Positions 16,397-24,189 of a stretch of DNA of 64,000 bases are shown here, piece after piece. The position numbers and the translations under genes were made by a program. How positions within the stretch are numbered: the stretch's first letter is position 1; each line of letters begins with the position of its first letter. Origin of the DNA: a virus; the IMG/VR virus record IMGVR_UViG_3300036715_001368, positions 1 through 64,000 of that record. The stretch is one strand, 5' to 3'. The notes below the pieces were generated by a model. The model did no database searches. It had not been told where the DNA came from and saw nothing but the letters and a program-made list of their open reading frames with translations.

Positions 16397-17359
16397 ATGC
16401 AACTCGCCTCTCTCCTCGTTCTCGAAGCCATGGTGCTTCCGAATCCACCTCCGGACTCGGAAGTGGTCAAGAAGCGCCGTGGCTTCATGGTTGCGCTCGT
16501 GGTGCCACCGGAGATGGAGGAGGAGGTTGCTCGTGCAGGCGGATGGGCGGGTGGAGAGCGTACTTGGTCGGATCCTCTCCACTGCACGGTCGCGTACGTC
16601 ATGGATCCGGATCGAAATCTCGCCGCGACCACGGAGATCGTCCGTCGCGTTGCGAAGCAGATCCCGAGCTTCAGTCTGGTGACGACTCGAGCGGGGTTTT
16701 TCCGGAACGAGGAGAAGGATGGCGCCCTCGTTCACTACTGCGGGTGTGCGGCCCCCGAGCTCGATGCGTTCGTCGGGCTTCTCAGGCGAGAGCTTGATGC
16801 TGCGCACATCGAGCACGACACGAACCACCCGCTCTACGTTCCACACATCACGCTGGAGTACGTCGAGAGTCCTGATGAGATGGAACTGAGAGAGCGACTC
16901 CTTCGCTCTACGCAATCGCTAGCGACTCGGTTCGTCCCGACACTGGCCGTCGTGAACGACGATCAGCGGGACGACATTTCATTCTCGTCTGAAAGTTCGA
17001 CGCCGAACTGGCAGGGGTCTCCGGACATGGGGTCGTTGGTCACTGGGCTCGGCGAGGCGCTCGATGCTGTTCTGGAGGCGGACCCGGTGACCGGGAGAAG
17101 CTCGCTCCACAAGCACATGGTCGCCGCTGTCTACAAGTCGCTGAGGAAGCGCGGATCGGCCACGAAGGATGCCGCCACCGGAGCCTTCAAGATCACGAAC
17201 TCGAACCTGAAGAAGAACGGCTATCAGGGCAAGGGTGATTCGGGTCGTCTCACCGGAAGTGGTGCGAACCGATCGAAGAATCACGCCGCCGAACCTGCTG
17301 GCGAACGCGCGAAGAAGGACAAGGACTACGCAGCGGTCAAGAAGCTCGCGACCGCGTGA
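16397..17359 (+). CDS. 2H phosphoesterase (LigT/2'-5' RNA ligase-like; possible Acb1-type)
   Basis: This 320-aa protein has both histidine motifs of the 2H superfamily: H62-C-T64 in LHCTVAYV and H150-I-T152 in HITLEYV. These enzymes open cyclic phosphates or cleave 2'-5'/3'-5' nucleotide bonds. The phage T4 member 57B (Acb1) cuts CBASS cyclic nucleotides, so anti-defence activity is a reasonable hypothesis, though RNA repair is equally possible. The domain covers about 28-195. Residues 195-320 are an extra basic region (KHMVAAVYKSLRKR ... LKKNGYQGKG) of unknown role. It starts directly after the previous stop without a good ribosome site. Its position amid structural genes is unusual. Confidence 0.82.
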   Translation: MQLASLLVLEAMVLPNPPPDSEVVKKRRGFMVALVVPPEMEEEVARAGGWAGGERTWSDPLHCTVAYVMDPDRNLAATTEIVRRVAKQIPSFSLVTTRAGFFRNEEKDGALVHYCGCAAPELDAFVGLLRRELDAAHIEHDTNHPLYVPHITLEYVESPDEMELRERLLRSTQSLATRFVPTLAVVNDDQRDDISFSSESSTPNWQGSPDMGSLVTGLGEALDAVLEADPVTGRSSLHKHMVAAVYKSLRKRGSATKDAATGAFKITNSNLKKNGYQGKGDSGRLTGSGANRSKNHAAEPAGERAKKDKDYAAVKKLATA

Positions 17360-17475
17360 CGTAGCTACCAGGTAGTGATACTCGTAGATGAGCGGTGGTT
17401 CGGTTGCTGGCGTGTACCGAGACTACGGTGGTAGGTTTAGAAAACGCGTTGGCAGTCGCATCAGGAGAGAAAAAA

Positions 17476-17835
17476 ATGAACCTTCGTATCGGTGGAACCC
17501 TCTCAAGTCGTTCGAGTCAGGCTCGTGGTCGTCAGACGGTCGCGAAGCGCCGTACGGCACAGGTCGAGAACAGCAGGGTGCCCCACGGCTTCCCGGGCAA
17601 TGAGGAGCTGTACAACCAGTTCTGTGCGCGCTCCGGGATCTCCGATCAGCGCGTCGAGCAGGCGGAGACAGCTGCGGCCATAAAGCGGCTCACGGCACGA
17701 ATGGAGCGCCTACACGAGGGCATGGAGGCTGCTCGTAAGTCGGGCAACGTCAAGAAGGCCCAGCACCTCTTCGTCAAGCTCAGCGAGTGCATGGTCGCGT
17801 ACGGCGCATCTCTGGAGACGATGCTCATAGGTTGA
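17476..17835 (+). CDS. Hypothetical basic, coiled-coil protein
   Basis: Start chosen at ATG 17476 because AGGAGAG lies just upstream; in-frame starts further up (17395) have none. The 119-aa product has an Arg/Ser-rich N-terminus (about 1-35) and a helical C-terminus with heptads (about 65-110). Function unknown. The 116-bp gap before it contains nothing clear. Confidence 0.6.
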   Translation: MNLRIGGTLSSRSSQARGRQTVAKRRTAQVENSRVPHGFPGNEELYNQFCARSGISDQRVEQAETAAAIKRLTARMERLHEGMEAARKSGNVKKAQHLFVKLSECMVAYGASLETMLIG

Positions 17836-17839
17836 GCCG

Positions 17840-18355
17840 ATGGGTACGCTCATCGGCGACAAGGATGCGGACTTCTTCGACGCGCGAGTCCGAGAGATCA
17901 ACCGGCTCGCGGGAACGTGTGCGATCACGTACTACGCGCTCAACTTCGAAGCGACCCCGAAGGATCCGCTCTACGGTGAGCCGATTGAAGAGATTCATGT
18001 CAGAGACCCGCTGAGAGACACGCTCGGGATCGCCTTCAGTGGGCTCCTGGAGTATCCGGAGCAAAGCGTTCGGACTGGCGAAGAAGGACAGCACGCGGAC
18101 TACGACGCGTCCCTCTGGCTTGCGCGCAAGGACTTCGAGGAAAAGTTCCCGATCCCCAACGCACCAAAGGGCACGCCCTGCGCACGACAGCCAAAGGTCG
18201 GAGACGTCATCCAGGTCCAGGATCGCTACTACGACGTCATGGCGATTGACGCGCAGGGCCAGTTCAACGACACCATCGCGCGACACGCCAACTGGCTATT
18301 GAAGTTGAAGCATCGCACGGAGTTTGATGCCCGCCGCCGGCTGGAAGGAAAGTAG
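17840..18355 (+). CDS. Putative head-tail connector/neck protein
   Basis: This 171-aa protein contains DPLYGEP near residue 42, followed by a beta-rich region, and CARQPKVGDVIQVQDRYYDVM (about 113-133). The ...LYGEP... pattern followed by a beta-barrel and GDxIxVxxxxYxV strand is typical of small neck or stopper proteins of myoviruses in my recollection. Position between capsid and tail genes agrees. Moderate to low certainty. Confidence 0.55.
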   Translation: MGTLIGDKDADFFDARVREINRLAGTCAITYYALNFEATPKDPLYGEPIEEIHVRDPLRDTLGIAFSGLLEYPEQSVRTGEEGQHADYDASLWLARKDFEEKFPIPNAPKGTPCARQPKVGDVIQVQDRYYDVMAIDAQGQFNDTIARHANWLLKLKHRTEFDARRRLEGK

Positions 18356-18357
18356 TC

Positions 18358-19803
18358 GTGCCGTCAGATGCCTTCGTCAATATCGTGCCTCGCAAGGCCG
18401 ATGATCGATCGTCGCAGTCGTTCCAGACTCGCGCGAAGGTGATCTTGTCGCACGTCTCTTGGCTCCTTCAGCAGAAGGGGATCCGCGAAGTCGGAGACGT
18501 CGAGTACGGAGAAGACGGGTTTGTTCAGAGGTTCGGAAGCCCTTCAGGCATCGGCATCGAGATTGTATCGACCCCGAAGGAGCCGGCAGAGATTCGCGTA
18601 GCGATCAGGACCTCGCCTCCGTCGCGATTTCGTGTCGATACATCTGGCGAAGATGGCAAGACGATGGACGTGTCGCTGCTGTCACAACGCATCGCCGATG
18701 GCGTGTTCCACTTGGCTCACGCCATCAAGGCAGACAAGCCGAAGCCGACCTCCCCTGTCGAAGGCGATGGAGACTTTGGATCGACACCCAGGACAGACCT
18801 GAATCCTAAGGCGCATCACGGTGGCGCACCGTCGAAGGTGACGCCCACCAAGACCGCTCACGGCAACGTGACCCATCAGGTGAAGGAGCGTTCGCAGGAA
18901 ACGCAGGTTGGTCACAAGGAACCGAAGGCAAAGGATGAGGACGAGTTCGAACACGCTCTCGTTCCGACTCAGATCATCGCTCAGCTTACTGCGCTTTGGA
19001 CACGGGTCCGTAATCTGCCTCTGACCACCAAGATTGCTCCGCGGGTCCTGGAAACGATCTACTTCGCGAAGCGCAGCGACTGGAAGAAGCTGAAGTCGTC
19101 GCTGAACCAGGTCCAGGACGCCATCGAGCGTCACATGGTCAAGCCGGACGATAAGGTTCTCGTCAATGGGCTGTGGCGCGAGTGCAACTCAATCGAACAG
19201 CAGCTACGAGCCGTTCACGACACGCGTGACAAGAGCGCGAAGGGTGGCGAGCTCAACACGGCGATGGATCGTCTTCGTGCTGTATCGAAGCCGGAGTCAG
19301 CCAAGGCACCGTTCATGGCCGGCGGGTCCGGACAGAAGTTCATCGGCTCGCGTTCGCGTGGTGCCGTCGATGAGTCCTTGTTGGAGGCGCTTCGTACTAC
19401 GCTCCCGGATAACGATGGGTTCGTGAACCACTTGTCCGATCGCGAGATGCGTGATTTTCAGGATGTGTTCAAGAAGGCCCTGTCCTTCTATGTGCCGAAC
19501 CAGCGTTTTGCATTTCGATACGCGCCGCATCTCAAGGCATGGTCGGTAAAGGGTGAGGATTGGGCAGCATCGCTTCGATGCGAGTTCAGGTCCGACGATT
19601 CGGTTGTGGGGTACATGGACATGGCCAGGGCTACTCCGCCCACGTTCCTGCGATCTGGAAAGATCGAATACGTCGATCGGTTCGATCTGGTGACGAGTCG
19701 GTACGACGACCTCGCAATCAAGGTCGCGCAGAGAATCGCCTCGGTGATCAAAAAGTATAAGCTCGGTCGAGACGACAGGCAGGTTCCGCGTGACCAGCGG
19801 TAA
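18358..19803 (+). CDS. Hypothetical protein
   Basis: The start is GTG 18358 with GGAAGGAAAG upstream, 2 nt after the previous stop. The 481-aa product has an N-terminal alpha/beta domain (1-125), a Lys/Thr/Pro-rich linker (about 128-190), a helical region (about 195-300) and a C-terminal alpha/beta domain. I recognise no motif. Size and position suggest a virion or tail-assembly protein. Confidence 0.65.
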   Translation: MPSDAFVNIVPRKADDRSSQSFQTRAKVILSHVSWLLQQKGIREVGDVEYGEDGFVQRFGSPSGIGIEIVSTPKEPAEIRVAIRTSPPSRFRVDTSGEDGKTMDVSLLSQRIADGVFHLAHAIKADKPKPTSPVEGDGDFGSTPRTDLNPKAHHGGAPSKVTPTKTAHGNVTHQVKERSQETQVGHKEPKAKDEDEFEHALVPTQIIAQLTALWTRVRNLPLTTKIAPRVLETIYFAKRSDWKKLKSSLNQVQDAIERHMVKPDDKVLVNGLWRECNSIEQQLRAVHDTRDKSAKGGELNTAMDRLRAVSKPESAKAPFMAGGSGQKFIGSRSRGAVDESLLEALRTTLPDNDGFVNHLSDREMRDFQDVFKKALSFYVPNQRFAFRYAPHLKAWSVKGEDWAASLRCEFRSDDSVVGYMDMARATPPTFLRSGKIEYVDRFDLVTSRYDDLAIKVAQRIASVIKKYKLGRDDRQVPRDQR

Positions 19804-20242
19804 GGGCCTACAGATCATCATCCCGAAGAAGAAGCCGCTCTTCAGGGTCATGACGTCGATCGATCCGTCGAAACTGGAGGCGGTGGCTCTCGAGCCTGTG
19901 GGCATTGGTCCCATGGATCCGCTGACCGTCGAAGCACACAAGGCGAAGTACAAGCTGTCGATGGTGTGTGCGAACTGCACCCATTGGTACGAGGGCGCGG
20001 AACGTCAGTCCAAGGTGTCCAACGGAGATCCAAGATGCTCGGCCACGAGCCCGTGTGGCGGCCTTGCTGTTCGACGCGGCTACCCTGAGTACAAGGGGCC
20101 GATGACGGACGAGTATCTGGAGCGTCATTGTGTTGTGTGTGAAGAAGAGGCTCCGAGGTCGGTCTCAACGCCTGATGGAAAGCGTCGCGGCTACTGCACA
20201 AGGCACCTCGAATCGGCGATGAAGCTTCTTGGAGGCATGTGA
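19790..20242 (+). CDS. Hypothetical Cys-rich zinc-binding protein
   Basis: GTG 19790 overlaps the previous gene by 14 nt. The 150-aa product has Cys pairs CANC (about 61), CSATSPC (about 83), CVVC (about 113) and a CTRH segment (about 133), consistent with two zinc sites. Beyond that it is unrecognised. Confidence 0.6.
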   Translation: MTSGKGLQIIIPKKKPLFRVMTSIDPSKLEAVALEPVGIGPMDPLTVEAHKAKYKLSMVCANCTHWYEGAERQSKVSNGDPRCSATSPCGGLAVRRGYPEYKGPMTDEYLERHCVVCEEEAPRSVSTPDGKRRGYCTRHLESAMKLLGGM

Positions 20243-20643
20243 TGTCGAACGCGCGCTTTGGACGAATCACCCTTGGTCTCGACTTCGGTACGACGCTCGC
20301 GCGATCGCAGAAGCAGTTCTATCGAGACAAGTTTCTGGACGCGCAAATGGTCAACGACTCGCTGGAGTCCGGTGACGTAGCACCGTCGTCGTCGGTTTCG
20401 GTCAGTCTTGGCAAGCTCACCACTGTGAACGCGCTGTTCATCGAGGTCTCTGGGCCGCTCGAGGTTCGTCTCAATGGCGCAGGAGCAGGCCCTGTTCTTC
20501 AGGCGCTTCCTGGGGCAACGATAGATGGTGCGGTGTCCACCATGGCACGCCTGTACCTGGAGGGAGCGATCACTGGAATCACGTTGGTGAATGCGTCATC
20601 GACCGAGCCCGTGGACTTCACCGTCTATATGGCAGGAGGCTGA
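20242..20643 (+). CDS. Putative small beta-rich virion protein
   Basis: ATG 20242 is preferred because GGAGG sits 6 nt upstream; an adjacent GTG 20239 is possible. The 133-aa protein is rich in Val, Ser, Thr and Gly with alternating strands, typical of a small structural beta-sandwich. It overlaps the previous stop by one base. Confidence 0.6.
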   Translation: MSNARFGRITLGLDFGTTLARSQKQFYRDKFLDAQMVNDSLESGDVAPSSSVSVSLGKLTTVNALFIEVSGPLEVRLNGAGAGPVLQALPGATIDGAVSTMARLYLEGAITGITLVNASSTEPVDFTVYMAGG

Positions 20644-20645
20644 TC

Positions 20646-21008
20646 ATGAACAATCTTCGAGAGACGGCGTTTGCGTTACTGGACGAAGAGATTCGCACGA
20701 TCTCTCCAGTGCCAAAGAAGCGTGAAGCGGACATGGGCGGGTCTGGCGATGCGCACGAGGTCGACTGGGCCGACGTAAGCGACGTCGTCAAAGAGTCGAC
20801 CAAGCAGGCATTCGAGAACACCGTACAGGAGTCGCTTTCGAAGCTGGAGATGGATCAAGTCGACGAGGCTCACATGCCGATCAAGGACCTGCCCGAGTAC
20901 CGATTGGCCCAGGAGGCGTCCGAGGAGCTTGGTAAGGCGGTCACCGCTCTGATCAAGAAGGCGCACGACGAAGGCATGATCACGAAGATGGGACAGACGG
21001 AGATCTGA
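20646..21008 (+). CDS. Hypothetical acidic helical protein
   Basis: This 120-aa protein starts 2 nt after the preceding gene. It is acidic and helical (EEIRTISPVPKKRE ... VKESTKQAFENTVQESLSK). No motif is recognised. Confidence 0.6.
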   Translation: MNNLRETAFALLDEEIRTISPVPKKREADMGGSGDAHEVDWADVSDVVKESTKQAFENTVQESLSKLEMDQVDEAHMPIKDLPEYRLAQEASEELGKAVTALIKKAHDEGMITKMGQTEI

Positions 21009-21010
21009 AC

Positions 21011-21571
21011 ATGTCCTCGATGGAAGAGTTGAGGCGTCTCAGCGTGTACGAGGGTCCGCTCGACCAGTCGATGACGGCCAAGACCCTGTACCAACAGCTC
21101 TCGACCTTTGGTCCGTTCAAGGGCTGGAAGGAGAAGAAGTGGTTCGAGTTCGCTCAGGACGTGAAGTCGAACGACCTCTTGCCCCAGGTCTTCTCGGGGG
21201 CGTTTGCTGCATTTGTGAGGTGGATGGGGCCGAACGCAGGGAAGCTGCCGGCTACCACCGCGGTGCTCGCGCAGACGGGTCTTCGCAGCGACAGGTACGA
21301 TGCCGAGAAGCTGGCGGGAATCATGTCGAGCTCAGAGGTTCTGGAGCCGATGGAGGTCATCGGATCCAAGGTTCTGAAGTACGGCTACTCGACGACGCCC
21401 GCAGAGGCGAAGCGAATCGCTGCGGATCCGAAGTTGAAGGTCGTGATCTGGATGCCAGGTGAAGGCGCACGACAGTTCATCGCTCTTCTCAGCAAGTATG
21501 GGATCAGCGCTCACCTGAAAGAGGGATCGACTGCGCTCCCGCCGTTCCTGTCGCGATGGGACGAGAGATGA
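21011..21571 (+). CDS. Hypothetical protein
   Basis: This 186-aa alpha/beta protein is rich in Trp and Phe in its first third (GPFKGWKEKKWFEFAQDV). It lies 2 nt after the previous stop and 1 nt before the gp10-like gene, inside the head-to-tail joining block. No specific family is recognised. Confidence 0.6.
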   Translation: MSSMEELRRLSVYEGPLDQSMTAKTLYQQLSTFGPFKGWKEKKWFEFAQDVKSNDLLPQVFSGAFAAFVRWMGPNAGKLPATTAVLAQTGLRSDRYDAEKLAGIMSSSEVLEPMEVIGSKVLKYGYSTTPAEAKRIAADPKLKVVIWMPGEGARQFIALLSKYGISAHLKEGSTALPPFLSRWDER

Positions 21572-21572
21572 G

Positions 21573-22385
21573 ATGTTCGACGTCAAGGCCACCGGAACTG
21601 CGGAGCTGAAGAAGCTGATCAAGGAGTACGAGAAGCGCTCCGAATTCGTGCGTGAGTCGATCGTTCGAGCAATGGCAGAGGACATGCTCGAAAACATCAA
21701 GAGAAGTCTTCCGTCGAGCTTGGGTTCAGAGGTGAAGGAGTACGTCAGCTCGCTCGAGATCTGCGAGTACAGAACGAACCCGAATCAGCGAAAGTCGATT
21801 GTCTCGATCAGGTCGAATCCAAAGAAGGTGAAGCTGAGCGAGAAGCCGGAAGACAAGACGGCGGTCTATGTGGCTCCGAAGGCAGAAAGCAATGGGCGCG
21901 TGTCCGCGGTGACGATGTTCTTGTTCAAGAACGGTCCGTGGACCAAGGACACTCTCCCTATGAAGCCGCCAGCGGATGCCCGTGTCTTCTACATGGTCGC
22001 CTCGAAGGAGGAGATCGGACACCTGAGGGAGAGGATCAGGGTCAACGAACCGAGCTGGAGGCCACTGCTGTCCAGAATGGGCGTGAAGATGTCGAAGCCG
22101 TCCGACGTCGACAATATCGAAGCGCTTCCGAGCGTCGCGATGGTTGGTCTGCGACTGGAGTTCGGGTTGGCCGGGTATCCGTTCAAGCCCCACTGGCGTC
22201 CTGCGATCCGCAAGCTTCAGCAAAACCTGAAGAAACTCTTCGACAAGAACAAGGATCGCAGGAGGTCTTTGACGGATTCGAAGTTCAAGGGATGGAACAA
22301 GACCTTCACGAAACTGCCGGTGATAGACCTTAGCGACCGGGCGATGTATTCTGACTTTGCAAAGAAAGTGGTGTCCCAGCAATGA
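21573..22385 (+). CDS. HK97 gp10-like tail-completion/neck protein
   Basis: The 270-aa protein has the pattern of the HK97-gp10-like family: an N-terminal helix with ELKKLIKEYEKR, an A..ML.NIKRSLP segment, and LEFGLAGYPFKPHWRPAI (about 192-209), where members normally show FGT ... PFL.PA. These proteins act at the head-tail interface or tail terminus. The C-terminal 60 residues are Lys/Arg-rich. It overlaps the next gene by 4 nt (ATGA). Confidence 0.68.
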   Translation: MFDVKATGTAELKKLIKEYEKRSEFVRESIVRAMAEDMLENIKRSLPSSLGSEVKEYVSSLEICEYRTNPNQRKSIVSIRSNPKKVKLSEKPEDKTAVYVAPKAESNGRVSAVTMFLFKNGPWTKDTLPMKPPADARVFYMVASKEEIGHLRERIRVNEPSWRPLLSRMGVKMSKPSDVDNIEALPSVAMVGLRLEFGLAGYPFKPHWRPAIRKLQQNLKKLFDKNKDRRRSLTDSKFKGWNKTFTKLPVIDLSDRAMYSDFAKKVVSQQ

Positions 22386-22855
22386 ACGCGAACAAGCGAA
22401 CCGGCGTTATGAACGTAGCTGCAAGCAGACTGCGACGCGGCCTCTTCGAGGACTCGCGCGACAGTGCGGAGCCGATGCCACGTGACATCGTTCAGCAAGT
22501 GCTTGCGGACATCGCTCGCGGCGCGACTGCTCCGATCATCGACCAGGACATCAGGGTCGGCCTTGGCGGCGCAGCGTCGGGCACGATGGTGACAGGCGTA
22601 CCGGGTGGCCTCGACGGTTCAGAAGCCTCGATCGAGGTGAGGGTCGAAGTTGGTGGCGGCAACATCGAGTTCATGGTCAACGGAGCTGTCGTGGCCACGT
22701 GCCGCTCGAGCCTCCAGGGGTACAACCGCGCGCTCTCGGATGTGCAGAAGGCCATCGAACTCGCGCGCATCGACGCTACGGACCAGTCGAATCGACTCTC
22801 GGCCACCCCGAACTACGGGAACATGTTGCGGGGGCGGCTCGGCGGCTCGTACTGA
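22382..22855 (+). CDS. Hypothetical protein of the head-tail joining block
   Basis: This 157-aa protein has a Gly-rich beta middle (about 55-105: GLGGAASGTMVTGVPGG ... VRVEVGGGNIEFMVNG) followed by a helix. It is coupled to the gp10-like gene. Function unknown. Confidence 0.6.
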   Translation: MNANKRTGVMNVAASRLRRGLFEDSRDSAEPMPRDIVQQVLADIARGATAPIIDQDIRVGLGGAASGTMVTGVPGGLDGSEASIEVRVEVGGGNIEFMVNGAVVATCRSSLQGYNRALSDVQKAIELARIDATDQSNRLSATPNYGNMLRGRLGGSY

Positions 22856-22858
22856 TCG

Positions 22859-23632
22859 ATGCCGAAGCTCTCTCCCGAAACCCCTGACCATCTCGTAGGA
22901 GACACGTTCGTTCGTGACTACGACCTCGGGATCGTGCAGAGGCTCGGCGGGGTCGTCACCGGAGAGCATTTCTTCACCAAGGTGACAGGTGTCGAGTATC
23001 CGGACTTTCCGGACGACTTTCCTGTAGTCGCTCTGCGCCGGACCATGATGCCGGGCGTTCCTATCACGTTGGCTGCACCGAACGATGCGACCGAGTACTG
23101 GGTGAACCCCAGCATCATCGTGCGACGCCAGGATCCTGTACCGGCCATGGAGAGATGGCAGGCCGGTCAGAAGCTGAAGTACGTGCGACCTGCGCCCGGT
23201 GCCGCCCCTGTGACCGTTGTGCTCTCCAAGGGCATGGATCGCAAGACGGGCAAGGTTGTTCAGAGGACAGCTACCGGGTACGACGCCTACGAGACGAAGC
23301 CGCAGCCGTGGCCGTTCGACATTCCGTACACGATTCTATGTCGCGCAGAAGGAAACAGGGCTGAGTCCCAGGCTCAGAGCCTGCTTAGGCACATCATGAA
23401 GCGGTTCCCGCCAAGGGATAATCTGGACGTTACCGATTCACTTGATAGCGTAGACGGATACGGGATGTTCGTGGATGGCCCAACCAGCCTCTCAGAGGCG
23501 ATGGACATCGCGCATCGAGTACGTGGATGGTCGTGGTCGGTTCGTGTTCTGGGTTATCTTGACATTGACGACCCGACAGTTGAGAAAGCAGTTACGAAGC
23601 CTGCGACCGTAAACCCGGCCCAGCAAAAGTGA
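22859..23632 (+). CDS. Putative tail terminator / sheath-stabilising protein
   Basis: This 257-aa protein lies two genes before the sheath. It has a Pro-rich alpha/beta N-terminus, a central PFDIPYTI strand and a helix (about 167-180) before RFPPRDNLDVTD, then a WSWSVRVLGYLDI strand near the C-terminus. This resembles small tail-terminator folds, but it could be another neck protein. Confidence 0.5.
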   Translation: MPKLSPETPDHLVGDTFVRDYDLGIVQRLGGVVTGEHFFTKVTGVEYPDFPDDFPVVALRRTMMPGVPITLAAPNDATEYWVNPSIIVRRQDPVPAMERWQAGQKLKYVRPAPGAAPVTVVLSKGMDRKTGKVVQRTATGYDAYETKPQPWPFDIPYTILCRAEGNRAESQAQSLLRHIMKRFPPRDNLDVTDSLDSVDGYGMFVDGPTSLSEAMDIAHRVRGWSWSVRVLGYLDIDDPTVEKAVTKPATVNPAQQK

Positions 23633-23647
23633 TCGAAGGAGCTGACG

Positions 23648-24139
23648 ATGGCAGACGAGAACCAGGTTGCGGCGCCCAAGACAGACGAGAAGCCGAAGAA
23701 AGAGCGTACGGATTGGCCGCGGAAGTTCCGAAACTTCGCGCCCGGCCCTCTTGCTCTGGAGACCGTCACGCATGGCGGCATCTCGCTCGGTGGCAAGCAG
23801 ACCATCTGGCTCTGGTCGGACGACTACGCGATGGAGCTCGTTCAGCATCACATCAGGCAGGAGCTTCTGGCCCCCTGGGAAGATGGTGAGGAGCAGCCGA
23901 AGCGTCCGACCGCGATGCCGTCAAATGGCACCGTCGATCTGTCCAAGCTCGATGCAGTGCCTGGTCTCGTGAAGGGTCCGGATGGAGAAATGGTCCAGGC
24001 GTCTCAGACGCTCGGAGCAGTTCTCACGGAGGAGGGCTCGAAGAACGAGCCGCCTCCCGTGAACTTCGCACCTCCGGGCGGTTCCGGTGGTGGTGAGGAA
24101 GCCGACAGCGGCCCGACTTCCAAAAAGAAGCGGGGATGA
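23648..24139 (+). CDS. Hypothetical protein upstream of sheath
   Basis: This 163-aa protein has Lys/Pro/Asp-rich ends and a short ordered core (about 25-80: FAPGPLALETVTHGGISLGG ... DYAMELVQHHI). It has a ribosome site (AAGGAG). It is probably a small structural or assembly protein; nothing specific is recognised. Confidence 0.6.
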   Translation: MADENQVAAPKTDEKPKKERTDWPRKFRNFAPGPLALETVTHGGISLGGKQTIWLWSDDYAMELVQHHIRQELLAPWEDGEEQPKRPTAMPSNGTVDLSKLDAVPGLVKGPDGEMVQASQTLGAVLTEEGSKNEPPPVNFAPPGGSGGGEEADSGPTSKKKRG

Positions 24140-24189
24140 CGCGCGGCGAGTTCTGAGAATCCTGGCGGATCACAGGGCGGAGGAGAGTC

